A stretch of DNA of 64,000 nucleotides from Kaistella soli. GTDB taxonomy: Bacteria > Bacteroidota > Bacteroidia > Flavobacteriales > Weeksellaceae. Both the position numbers and the translations under genes were made by a program. Below, piece after piece: positions 42,900 to 51,176 of this stretch. Where the stretch lies: assembly GCF_019038595.1 (NCBI RefSeq), contig NZ_JAHOPF010000001.1, positions 186,001 through 250,000 on the forward strand, in the 5' to 3' direction. The notes beneath the pieces were generated by a model, which was given only the letters and a program-made list of their open reading frames with translations, was not told the DNA's origin and did not search any database. The number at the start of each line of letters is the position of its first letter. Position 1 is the stretch's first letter.

Positions 42900-43468
42900 T
42901 ATTACCAATACGTGCATTTGGCGATGCAGTTTTAAGAAAACACTGTCACGAGATCGATAAAGACTATCCGGAACTTAAAGCTCTGGTGGAGAATATGTAT
43001 GACACCATGGATTCCGCACACGGAATCGGCTTGGCTGCTCCGCAGATCGGACTCGATATCCGCCTTTTCGTGGTAGATCTTTCACCACTGGCGGAGGATG
43101 AAGATTATGCTGATATTGCTGAAGAACTGAAAGATTTCAAGAAAGTTTTCATCAATGCAAAAATCCTGGAAGAATCCGGCGAGGAGTGGAAATTCAATGA
43201 AGGCTGTCTTTCAATACCGGACATCCGCGAAGATGTGAAACGGAAAGAAACCATCCTGATCGAATATTTTGACGAAAATTTCGTTAAACATACCGATACA
43301 TTTTCCGACATGAGAGCAAGGGTGATTCAGCATGAATACGACCATATCGAAGGAATCCTGTTTACAGACCATTTAAGTTCTTTAAAGAAAAAGCTGGTTA
43401 AAGGAAAACTTGCCAAAATTTCTCAGGGAGATGTGGCCGTCAATTATAAAATGAGATTTCCGAAGTAA
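42896..43468 (+). CDS. def: Peptide deformylase
   Basis: A 190-residue metalloenzyme removing the N-formyl group from nascent proteins. All three motifs are present: GIGLAAPQIG, EGCLSIPD (metal-ligand Cys) and QHEYDHIEG (two His ligands and the catalytic Glu). Overlaps ruvX by 4 nt. Full length. Confidence 0.97.
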   Translation: MILPIRAFGDAVLRKHCHEIDKDYPELKALVENMYDTMDSAHGIGLAAPQIGLDIRLFVVDLSPLAEDEDYADIAEELKDFKKVFINAKILEESGEEWKFNEGCLSIPDIREDVKRKETILIEYFDENFVKHTDTFSDMRARVIQHEYDHIEGILFTDHLSSLKKKLVKGKLAKISQGDVAVNYKMRFPK

Positions 43469-43505
43469 GTAAGGAATCCGCGCAGCGGCAACAGTTTTAA
43501 AAGAT

Positions 43506-43521
43506 TCAGAATTTATTCTGA
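43506..43521. repeat. Perfect 16-bp palindrome upstream of the DUF5606 gene
   Basis: TCAGAAT-TT-ATTCTGA, located 52 bp before the DUF5606 start. It lacks a T-run, so an operator or mRNA hairpin is as likely as a terminator for def. Confidence 0.5.
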
Positions 43522-43573
43522 CGCGACAAAAAAAATAACAGTTATTAAAAATTCAAACATAAAAAATAAAAAA

Positions 43574-44140
43574 ATGCAGTTAGAAAAAATAATTTCAATT
43601 TCCGGAAAACCGGGTCTGTACAAATTGATTTCGCAGTTGAAAAGTGGGTTCATCATTGAGGATGTTTTAACAAAAAAGAAAGTAAGCATCGGCAATACAT
43701 CTCAGGTAAGTTTGCTGGATAATATCGCGATGTTTACCTTCGATAAGGAAGTTCCTTTGTTTGAAGTTTTCGAGAATGTAGCAAAGAACAACGATTATAA
43801 GGAAACGATTTCCCACAAATCTTCTGATGCTGAATTAAGAGCATTCATGACAGAATCTCTGCCTGATTATGACACCGAAAGAGTGTATGTTTCCGACATT
43901 AAGAAGCTTGCGCAGTGGTATAACATCCTGAACAAAGCGGGTTATATTACCCCTGAAAGTTTTGTAAAAGCAGAAGTGCCTGCAGAAGAGAAAACTGAGG
44001 AACAGCCAGCAGAAATCACCGAGAAAAAAGCAGCTAAAAAAGCAGCGCCCAAAACAGAAAAAGCAGCTGCACCTAAAGTGAAAGCTTCCACTTCTTCTGC
44101 GAAAGCAGCGCCGAAAAGCACCCACAGAAAAATGGGATAA
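43574..44140 (+). CDS. DUF5606 domain protein with a Lys/Ala-rich tail
   Basis: A 188-residue protein. Residues 1-about 135 are DUF5606 (MQLEKIISISGKPGLYKLIS, LLDNIAMFTFDKEVPLFEVF, DYDTERVYVSDIKKLAQWYN). Residues about 140-188 form a low-complexity, acidic then Lys/Ala/Pro-rich tail (KKAAKKAAPKTEKAAAPKVK), like histone H1 or HU-like tails, which could bind nucleic acid. The function is unknown, but the family is conserved in Bacteroidota, and the position beside ruvX-def is a usual flavobacterial arrangement in my recollection. Confidence 0.85.
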   Translation: MQLEKIISISGKPGLYKLISQLKSGFIIEDVLTKKKVSIGNTSQVSLLDNIAMFTFDKEVPLFEVFENVAKNNDYKETISHKSSDAELRAFMTESLPDYDTERVYVSDIKKLAQWYNILNKAGYITPESFVKAEVPAEEKTEEQPAEITEKKAAKKAAPKTEKAAAPKVKASTSSAKAAPKSTHRKMG

Positions 44141-44158
44141 ATTTAATCGCATTCAAAT

Positions 44159-44191
44159 CAAAAACCTTGTCTTTACCGGCAAGGTTTTTTT
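44159..44191 (+). terminator. Terminator of the DUF5606 gene
   Basis: AAAACCTTG (44161-44169) pairs with CAAGGTTTT (44180-44188), followed by T's. Confidence 0.88.
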
Positions 44192-44203
44192 GCTTTAATA
44201 ACG

Positions 44204-44211
44204 TAAATTTG
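44204..44211 (+). promoter_or_regulatory. -7 element of mazG
   Basis: TAAATTTG, 46 nt before the chosen ATG 44258 and only 4 nt before an in-frame GTG 44216. A leader of about 40 nt is more usual. Confidence 0.5.
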
Positions 44212-44257
44212 TACCGTGGCGTCTAACCCGCATTATAATTCTCCTTATCTCCCGCAC

Positions 44258-45028
44258 ATGAATACCAAAGAACAGAAACTCGAAGCTTTTTCCCGCCTGC
44301 TTGACATTATGGACGATCTCCGTGAAAAATGCCCCTGGGACAGAAAACAGGATTTACAGAGTCTGCGTCATTTAACCCTGGAGGAAGTTTACGAACTTTC
44401 CGATGCGCTGCTTCAGGAAGATTTGCCAGAAATTAAAAAAGAACTTGGCGACGTGTTGCTGCATCTGGTGTTTTACGCAAAAATAGGTTCTGAGAAAAAC
44501 AGTTTCGATATCGCGGACGTCATTAATGCTTTAAATGAAAAACTGATTTTCCGCCACCCGCATATTTACGGTGATACCGAGGTTGCCGATGAAGAAGAGG
44601 TAAAGCAGAACTGGGAAAAACTGAAGCTGAAAGAAGGCAACAGATCTGTGCTTTCCGGCGTGACCAAAGGAACACCCAGCATGGTGAAAGCTTACCGCAT
44701 CCAGGATAAAGTGAAAGGAATCGGTTTTGAATTCCACGATGCTGAAGATGCATGGAAAAAAGTGGATGAAGAACTTGCAGAATTTCATGCTGAAACTGAT
44801 CCTGATAAAAAAGAGCAGGAACTGGGCGATGTATTTTTTTCTTTAATTAATTACGCCAGAATTACCGGAATAAATCCCGATTCTGCCCTTGAAAGGACGA
44901 ATATTAAATTTATCACAAGGTTTCAGAAAATGGAGGATTTAGCTCATGATAAAAATCTAAAGCTTGAAGATCTGTCTCTGGAAGAAATGGACGTGCTTTG
45001 GGAAGAAGCTAAAAAAATAATCAGCTAA
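44258..45028 (+). CDS. mazG: Nucleoside triphosphate pyrophosphohydrolase MazG
   Basis: A 256-residue protein with two tandem MazG helical domains. The first carries CPWDRKQDLQSLRHLTLEEV and EELSDALLQ..LPEIKKELGDVLLHLVF with the EExxE/ExxD metal site. The second (about 155-225) has DKKEQELGDVFFSLINYARITG and NPDSALERTNIKFITRFQKM. It hydrolyses NTPs to NMP and PPi, housecleaning noncanonical nucleotides. ATG 44258 is preferred over GTG 44216, since homologues start MNTK. Confidence 0.93.
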   Translation: MNTKEQKLEAFSRLLDIMDDLREKCPWDRKQDLQSLRHLTLEEVYELSDALLQEDLPEIKKELGDVLLHLVFYAKIGSEKNSFDIADVINALNEKLIFRHPHIYGDTEVADEEEVKQNWEKLKLKEGNRSVLSGVTKGTPSMVKAYRIQDKVKGIGFEFHDAEDAWKKVDEELAEFHAETDPDKKEQELGDVFFSLINYARITGINPDSALERTNIKFITRFQKMEDLAHDKNLKLEDLSLEEMDVLWEEAKKIIS

Positions 45029-45033
45029 AAAAA

Positions 45034-46107
45034 ATGAAACTTCAGAAACAGATCAGCACACATGTAGAATCTCTTGTCGAAATAAAAAAGACCGAAAGAC
45101 TCTGGCATTTTCCTTTTCTTGCAGGGATTTGTGTGGGGCTTTGTCTCTTCATCGGATGGTATTTGGGAAGGCCCGCTTATGGTAATCTTTCAAGTATCGG
45201 CGCACTGGTAATTCTCTATTTTACTCATGCTTCTCTGAGTAAACGCATGATTCATCTCTGTGTATGTGCGTTTGGTTTCAGTTTGGCTTTTGCGCTGGCT
45301 TATATATTCAGTTTTAATGCTTTTCTGAGTGCGGTGGCACTCGGATTTATTGCTTTTCTTTCCCATTTTGTAACGTCTTGGTTCGATATTCCGGCACCGC
45401 GTAATTTCTTCTTTATTATGGTGGCAGCGGTGGCAACTTCTATTCCTTTCGAGGTGGAAGCCATTCCGCTGAATGTAGGATTGGTTACAATGGGCGCAAT
45501 GCTGTCCGTACTTCTGGCATTTTTCTATTCTGTTTTTATTGCAAAAAGAGTAGTGGAGCCCAATTTCAGAAGAAAGCTGAAAAAGAAACGCTACACTCAT
45601 ATTGTAGAGAGCTTAATCCTCGGTTTCGCAATGTTTGCGGGGCTCTTGATCGGTAATTTTTTAGAACTGAAAAGCGCTTACTGGATACCTGTTTCTGCGC
45701 TTGCCATTTTACAGGGAAAAGACCTCTTTCATGCTTGGCAGCGGAATCTGCACCGTATTTTCGGAACCTTTATCGGAATCGGCTTAACGTGGTTGATGCT
45801 TGCCTCAGAACCGTCGGGGCTTTCACTGGTATTCCTGATCGCAGGACTGCAGTTTGTGGTAGAAATGCTTGTAGTGCGCAACTACGGTTTAGCGGCGGTA
45901 TTTATCACACCTCTGACAATCTTTCTCGCAGAAAATTCAGGAGGAATGGCGATTAATGTAAACGACTTGATGGCAACGCGCCTTCTGGATACGGTGATCG
46001 GAAGTTTAATAGGAGTCCTGGCCGGTTGGCTGCTGCATCACGGCACTTTGGTTTCCAATCTGGAAAGGAAAATAAGGAGTACTACAATCCTGATAAAAAG
46101 AAAGTAA
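45034..46107 (+). CDS. FUSC family membrane protein
   Basis: A 357-residue inner-membrane protein. It has two sets of about 5 helices (45-175 and 205-345) separated by a short basic loop, as in the FUSC/aromatic acid exporter family. Motifs are GRPAYGNLSSIGALVILYFTH and LKSAYWIPVSALAILQGKD with a HRIFGTFIGIGLTWLML helix. It probably exports hydrophobic or aromatic compounds. The start is 5 bp after mazG, so co-transcribed. Confidence 0.85.
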   Translation: MKLQKQISTHVESLVEIKKTERLWHFPFLAGICVGLCLFIGWYLGRPAYGNLSSIGALVILYFTHASLSKRMIHLCVCAFGFSLAFALAYIFSFNAFLSAVALGFIAFLSHFVTSWFDIPAPRNFFFIMVAAVATSIPFEVEAIPLNVGLVTMGAMLSVLLAFFYSVFIAKRVVEPNFRRKLKKKRYTHIVESLILGFAMFAGLLIGNFLELKSAYWIPVSALAILQGKDLFHAWQRNLHRIFGTFIGIGLTWLMLASEPSGLSLVFLIAGLQFVVEMLVVRNYGLAAVFITPLTIFLAENSGGMAINVNDLMATRLLDTVIGSLIGVLAGWLLHHGTLVSNLERKIRSTTILIKRK

Positions 46108-46150
46108 AATAAGCGTCATTCAGTGCTCTTCTCGGTTATAGATAAAAATT

Positions 46151-46190
46151 CAACCACAAAAGAAAACAGTTTTTTGTGGTTGAGTTTTTT
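46151..46190. terminator. Terminator of the FUSC gene, possibly bidirectional
   Basis: CAACCACAAAA pairs with TTTTGTGGTTG across a short loop, followed by T7. Confidence 0.85.
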
Positions 46191-46212
46191 TATGACTTGG
46201 AAAAAGAGATGC

Positions 46213-46704
46213 TTATTCGAAATAATGGTGATAGCTTTCCATTGAATGTTCCAGAGCTTCTGTTAATTTTTCTGCTTCCGCTTTGTTGTTGGTTTTAGCC
46301 AGCTGCTGTATGGTGTTCATGTGATTCGTAAGCCATGCGTGCAGCACTTCGTGAGATTTTCCGGTCATTGTACAGCTTTTGATGAGTTTTTCATTGGCTG
46401 AAGTAAGATCGGCAGCCAGTTTTTTATAATCACCTTTATCGGAATCATAGCCTTTAATCAGTCTTTCCTGTTCCTGAATGAAAGGCAGCATTTCGGTATT
46501 GGTTTTCCATTTTTTACCGTTGTCGAGTTCCAGATTTGCAGAAACGTCGGCATGTTCTTCCGATTTTGCTTCGTCAGCATGTTCAGAATGATGATCCGCG
46601 GCGGTTTGTTCTGTGGTTATGTGTTCTGTGTGATTTTCCTGTTTCTTCTCACAGGAAACTACAACTGCCAAACCAAATAAGGCCGATAAACTTGCTTTTT
46701 TCAT
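46213..46704 (-). CDS. His/Glu-rich small lipoprotein
   Basis: A 163-residue lipoprotein. It has the signal peptide MKKASLSALFGLAVVV and lipobox Cys in VVSCEKK. The segment just after is rich in His, Glu and Asp (ENHTEHITTEQTAADHHSEH and HADEAKSEEHADVS), then a helical domain follows with more His (SHEVLHAWLTNHMN, SMESYHHYFE). Metal binding or chaperoning is suggested by composition only. It overlaps the upstream membrane gene by 4 nt (ATGA), so the two form an operon. Confidence 0.75.
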   Translation of the reverse strand: MKKASLSALFGLAVVVSCEKKQENHTEHITTEQTAADHHSEHADEAKSEEHADVSANLELDNGKKWKTNTEMLPFIQEQERLIKGYDSDKGDYKKLAADLTSANEKLIKSCTMTGKSHEVLHAWLTNHMNTIQQLAKTNNKAEAEKLTEALEHSMESYHHYFE

Positions 46705-47072
46705 TTCTTAAAAATTTTTGTGGTTATCAATAAAAATACTGTAGTTAATACTATTCGAAAAGCCATCGCTCCCAGCGTTTTGTTTTCGTATAAGCCGCCA
46801 TGATCAATATAGATGAAGAGTGCGATATAAGCGGAAATTAAGATAACGAGTGCAGTAATCAATGGAATTTTTGTCCAGCTTTTATTTTTAAAAATCCCGT
46901 AAGCGGATGTTAAATATAGAAATCCACACAGCCAGTTTGCCCACACAATAAAGGGAACAAAATTGCCCTCTTTAGCTCTGATTCCGAACCAGTCGAAAAG
47001 GACTGAACTGCTCATAAACAGCGTTAACAATCCGAAAGTGATTAAAAAAAATAGAAATATGATCCGTTTCAT
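46701..47072 (-). CDS. Small four-helix membrane protein
   Basis: A 123-residue protein with four hydrophobic segments (about 3-24, 42-62, 70-92, 100-120), no signal or motif. The start MKRIIFLFFLITFGLLTLFM is convincing. It overlaps the His-rich lipoprotein gene that follows. No family is recognised. It could be part of an envelope metal or stress system, by context alone. Confidence 0.7.
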   Translation of the reverse strand: MKRIIFLFFLITFGLLTLFMSSSVLFDWFGIRAKEGNFVPFIVWANWLCGFLYLTSAYGIFKNKSWTKIPLITALVILISAYIALFIYIDHGGLYENKTLGAMAFRIVLTTVFLLITTKIFKK

Positions 47073-47167
47073 GATGGCTTTTTAAAGTTAATGGTTTTAT
47101 CTCACATCTTATAATGAACTGTATGATTAAGAAGAGGTTAGCATAATAAAATACCGGTTTTGGTGTT

Positions 47168-48292
47168 TTAATTCGTTTTCCGGTAACGCAGAATCGCCCA
47201 AGTGATCACAACCGTTCCCAAAGCTGTTATAAAGACAAAGTGTGGCAGCAGATCAGTGAAGCCGCTGTTCTTTAGGATAATCAAACGGATGCCGTCAACG
47301 CAGTAAGTTACGGGATTCAGGTACGCGATATATTTTGCCCAGTCGGTCATGCTTTCGGTTGGGGTGAAAAGTCCGCTCATCAAGACAAAAATCATCATAA
47401 AGAAGAACACCACAAACATCGCCTGCTGCTGGGTTTCACTGTAAACCGAAACCAAAAGTCCCATTCCAAGAATCGTGATGAGGTAAACCGAGATGAAGGC
47501 ATAGAGCAGCAGCAGACTTCCCTGCATCTGAATGCCGTACACAAAAACCGTAACCAGAAGTCCGATGGTGAAGGCTACCATGGCCAACAGCCAGAAGGGG
47601 ATCAATTTACCAAGGATGAAATCTGTTTTCCTAATTGGCGAAACATTGATCTGTTCGATGGTACCGGTTTCCTTTTCAGATACAATGTTGAGGGCTGTTA
47701 AATAACCTCCGATTAAAGTCACCAGGAAGGCAAGAATCCCCGGTACGAGAGAAAGCCGGTAATTGTAGCCTTCGTTGAACCAAAAATTCGGAATGATTTC
47801 CAGACCGGAACTGTTTTTGGTGCTTTCCAGTTCCGGACTCATTTTCAGCTGAATTTGTTCATTATAATCCTGCAGAATCTGACCGAGATAACTAGCGGAA
47901 AGTCCGGCCTTGGTTCCGTTGATGGCATTGATGGCGAGAAGAACTTTTTGGCTGTTTTCTCTTACAAGATCTTTTTCGAAATTGTTGGGAATTTCAAGAA
48001 TCAGGTCAGCGCGGTCTTTCTCCACTTCGTCGTAAGCTTTCCGGTAATTTTCGCTGTAAGATGTAATCTTAAAATATCCTGATGCAGTAATTTTGCGGAT
48101 GAGTTCGCGGGAGAAACCGGATTTGTCATGGTCCACCAAGGCCATTTTAATGTCTTTGATCTCGTAATTGGCAGCGAGTGGAAGTACAACCAGCTGCACC
48201 ACCGGCATCACGAAAATAATGGCTAGAATGGATCTGTTCCTGAAGATCTGCAGGAATTCTTTCTTGATTAGTATACGGAGCGTTCTAAACAT
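47168..48292 (-). CDS. ABC-2 type permease, second subunit (YbhR/YhhJ-like)
   Basis: A 374-residue inner-membrane protein with one N-terminal helix, a large periplasmic domain (about 45-170) and five C-terminal helices, with EKETGTIEQINVSPIRKTDFILGK, the ABC-2 signature loop. It ends the seven-gene efflux operon and follows its paralogue by 10 bp. With the other permease it forms the channel of a YbhFSR-type exporter. Confidence 0.9.
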   Translation of the reverse strand: MFRTLRILIKKEFLQIFRNRSILAIIFVMPVVQLVVLPLAANYEIKDIKMALVDHDKSGFSRELIRKITASGYFKITSYSENYRKAYDEVEKDRADLILEIPNNFEKDLVRENSQKVLLAINAINGTKAGLSASYLGQILQDYNEQIQLKMSPELESTKNSSGLEIIPNFWFNEGYNYRLSLVPGILAFLVTLIGGYLTALNIVSEKETGTIEQINVSPIRKTDFILGKLIPFWLLAMVAFTIGLLVTVFVYGIQMQGSLLLLYAFISVYLITILGMGLLVSVYSETQQQAMFVVFFFMMIFVLMSGLFTPTESMTDWAKYIAYLNPVTYCVDGIRLIILKNSGFTDLLPHFVFITALGTVVITWAILRYRKTN

Positions 48293-48301
48293 CTTTTAAA
48301 A

Positions 48302-49402
48302 TTATTCAAGCCTTATTTTGAATTTTTTCACCGCGATCACAAAAAGAATGGTCATCATTCCGAGAAGAACCAGAACGTGTTTCCAGATAGTTTCCATTCC
48401 TGTTCCTTTGATCATGATATTTTTTACAATTTCATAATACCATTTTGCAGGAATAATGTTGCCGGCGATCTGAAGCGGAACCGGCATATTTTCCACCGGG
48501 AACATAAAACCGCTGAGCATCAGTGTCGGCAGCATTGTTCCGATAAGTGAAATCAGCATCGCGGTTTGTTGAGTCGCAGTCAGAATTGAAATCACAATGC
48601 CGATGAGGAGATTTGTGATGATAAAAATAATGCTGATCGCAAACAGTAGAAATATATTTCCCTCAATTGGTAAATCAAGTACGGATACACTTAATAGCAG
48701 AATAGAAATCAGTATAATGACCGATAATATAAAATACGGAATCGCCTTCGCGAGAATAATGACGTAAGGTTTCATGGGCGAAACGAGCAGTACTTCCATG
48801 GTGCCGGTTTCTTTTTCCCGCACAATGGCGATCGCCGTCATCAGCACACAGATGATCAGAAGAATAAAAGCCATCACACCGGGAACAAAATTAGGAGCAC
48901 CTTTCAGTTGCGGATTGTAGAGCATGCGGATTTCGGGCTGAATTCCCAAACGTGGCTGCAGGGTTTGTTTTCCGTAGAAATCTCCAATGATGTTCGACAT
49001 GAAATTATAAGTCTGATTGGCGAGGTTGAGGTCTGTTCCGTCGTTAATAAGCTGGATTTGTGTTCTTTTACCGGTGACGATGTTTTGGGAAAACTCCGCA
49101 GGAATCACGAGGATCATTTTTATTTTTCCGCTTTTGAAAGCGTCTTCCGCTTCGTGAATGGATTTCAGATTAAGGTCAAGATCAAAATATTGGTTTGCGT
49201 CAATTTTAGAAACGAGTTCAGCCGAGGTTTGCGTTTTATCCTGATCCAAAACAGCGATTTTGGTGTTCTTCACTTCGGTGCTCAGCGCAAAACCAAACAG
49301 CAGGATCTGAACAACGGGCATGCCGAAAAGAATGAGCAAAGTCCTTTTGTCACGCAGCACGTGCAAAAATTCTTTCCGGACAAAAGTTAATAACTGTTTC
49401 AT
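48302..49402 (-). CDS. ABC-2 type permease, first subunit (YbhS-like)
   Basis: A 366-residue paralogue of the next gene, with the same layout: a hydrophobic anchor, a periplasmic domain (about 40-170), and five helices. The signature reads EKETGTMEVLLVSPMKPYVIILAK. It sits 77 bp downstream of the ATPase gene, in the operon. Probable drug or lipid export role, in analogy to YbhS. Confidence 0.9.
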   Translation of the reverse strand: MKQLLTFVRKEFLHVLRDKRTLLILFGMPVVQILLFGFALSTEVKNTKIAVLDQDKTQTSAELVSKIDANQYFDLDLNLKSIHEAEDAFKSGKIKMILVIPAEFSQNIVTGKRTQIQLINDGTDLNLANQTYNFMSNIIGDFYGKQTLQPRLGIQPEIRMLYNPQLKGAPNFVPGVMAFILLIICVLMTAIAIVREKETGTMEVLLVSPMKPYVIILAKAIPYFILSVIILISILLLSVSVLDLPIEGNIFLLFAISIIFIITNLLIGIVISILTATQQTAMLISLIGTMLPTLMLSGFMFPVENMPVPLQIAGNIIPAKWYYEIVKNIMIKGTGMETIWKHVLVLLGMMTILFVIAVKKFKIRLE

Positions 49403-49478
49403 TTTATTTATTCTTTTAACCTATATCAGTTCGATCATCTTTGTGACTTTTGGTTTAAAACTAATTACTGCGGCTTAA

Positions 49479-50234
49479 TCAATCTGCGCTGCGTTTTGCG
49501 CCTCTTGCCAGTTCATAAAAAAGGTCATCCATACTCTGCGTGCCGAATTGTTTCTTCAAATTTGCCGGTGTATCCAAAGCCGCTATTTTTCCGTCTACCA
49601 TAATTGAAACGCGGTCGCAGTATTCGGCTTCATCCATATAATGGGTGGTCACGAAAACAGTAATTCCACGGTCTGAAGCTTCGTAAATCATGTTCCAGAA
49701 CTGCCGCCGTGTTACAGGATCCACACCGCCGGTGGGTTCGTCTAAAAACACAATTTGAGGCTCATGAAAAATAGCGACCGAAAATGCCAGTTTCTGTTTC
49801 CAGCCCAGGGGAAGTTCTGAAACCAACTTGTTTTTTTCGTTCTCGAGCCCAAGTTTAACGATAAGCTCGTCACGTTTAATGATTAATTCTTTCTTTGGAA
49901 TTCCATAGATTCCGCCGAAGAATTCTAAATTCTCTTTCACGGTCAGGTTGCCGTACAGCGAAAACTTCTGGCTCATGTAGCCGATGCTTTTCTTGATTTT
50001 TTCAGTTTCCTTATAGACATCAAAACCAGCGACCGTTGCTGTTCCCGAACTTGGAACAGATAAACCGCAGAACATGCGCATTGAAGTGGTTTTTCCTGCA
50101 CCGTTGGCTCCCAGAAATCCGAAGATCTCGCCTTTTTTTACTTCAAAGCTGATATGGTCAACCGCCGTAAATTCTCCAAAAATCTTTGTGATTTTTTCGG
50201 CTTTAATGGCAATATTTGGACTTTCGGAATTCAT
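49479..50234 (-). CDS. ABC transporter ATP-binding protein with a degenerate signature
   Basis: A 251-residue ATPase. Walker A is GANGAGKTT, Walker B IVFLDEPTGGVDP, with a Q-loop and H-loop (VTTHYMDE). The signature motif, normally LSGGxxQ, reads ELPLGWKQKL, as in one half of the fused YbhF ATPase. It is 1 bp after the other ATPase gene, so the two encode the halves of a YbhF-type dimer as separate proteins. Confidence 0.92.
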   Translation of the reverse strand: MNSESPNIAIKAEKITKIFGEFTAVDHISFEVKKGEIFGFLGANGAGKTTSMRMFCGLSVPSSGTATVAGFDVYKETEKIKKSIGYMSQKFSLYGNLTVKENLEFFGGIYGIPKKELIIKRDELIVKLGLENEKNKLVSELPLGWKQKLAFSVAIFHEPQIVFLDEPTGGVDPVTRRQFWNMIYEASDRGITVFVTTHYMDEAEYCDRVSIMVDGKIAALDTPANLKKQFGTQSMDDLFYELARGAKRSAD

Positions 50235-50235
50235 T

Positions 50236-51159
50236 TTAATTTGATAATAAGCGGATGAAACTGTCTTCGATGCTTGCTTTTACAGAACTGATTTCTACCT
50301 CCTCAAAACCCGCACTTTTTAAATATTCCTGAACGGATGATGTGTTGAAATTTTCACTCCGTTCAACCGTCAGATGCACTGATTCGCCGAAAGCATAGGC
50401 GTTTTTCTTTTCAGGAAAGTTTTCTAACGCCCTCAGAACAGCCGAAGTTCTGCCGGCTTTCACATCGAACAGCAGGTCCGGGAAAGTACTGCTGATATTT
50501 TCAGGGCTGTCAATGGAAAGTATTTTACCGTGCTGAATGAGCGCGATCCGGTCGCAAAGCGCCGCTTCATCCATATAAGGCGTGGCAACGACCAGGGTGA
50601 TGCCCTTTTTTTGAAGCCGCTGGAGCATTTCCCAGAATTCCTTCCGGGAAACGGGATCGACGCCGGTGGTAGGTTCGTCCAGAAATAAAATCTTCGGCTG
50701 GTGAATCAGGGCGCAGCAAAGGGCAAGTTTCTGTTTCATTCCGCCCGAAAGCGCGCCGGCTTTGCGGTTTTTAAAAGGTTCGATCTGAATATAAATATCT
50801 TTGATTAAATCGTAATTTTCGTCGATAGTCGTATTAAAAACACTCGCGAAAAAATTTAAGTTTTCTTCGACGGTCAGATCCTGATAGAGCGAGAATTTTC
50901 CGGGCATGTAACCGAGAATCGGTCTGATCTTTTTATAATCTTTCACCATGTCAAAGTCTTCAACAGAAGCCGAACCGGAATCCGGAAGCAGAAGGGTAGT
51001 GAGCATTCTGAAAATGGAAGTTTTTCCTGCGCCGTCGGGACCAATCAGTCCGAAAATTTCCCCATGCCCGACCTCAAAACTCACGTCATCCACCGCAAGG
51101 ATTTTTGATTTTCCCTTGCCGTAGGTTTTGGTGAGATTATTGACTCTGATGGATTTCAT
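50236..51159 (-). CDS. ABC transporter ATP-binding protein (YbhF-like half)
   Basis: A 307-residue ATPase. Walker A is GPDGAGKTS, the canonical signature LSGGMKQKL, Walker B ILFLDEPTTGVDP. A longer C-terminal tail (about 230-307) resembles accessory domains of drug ABC ATPases. It pairs with the neighbouring ATPase. In E. coli YbhF both halves are in one polypeptide. Confidence 0.92.
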   Translation of the reverse strand: MKSIRVNNLTKTYGKGKSKILAVDDVSFEVGHGEIFGLIGPDGAGKTSIFRMLTTLLLPDSGSASVEDFDMVKDYKKIRPILGYMPGKFSLYQDLTVEENLNFFASVFNTTIDENYDLIKDIYIQIEPFKNRKAGALSGGMKQKLALCCALIHQPKILFLDEPTTGVDPVSRKEFWEMLQRLQKKGITLVVATPYMDEAALCDRIALIQHGKILSIDSPENISSTFPDLLFDVKAGRTSAVLRALENFPEKKNAYAFGESVHLTVERSENFNTSSVQEYLKSAGFEEVEISSVKASIEDSFIRLLSN

Positions 51160-51176
51160 TTCACTTGATTCTTTTA

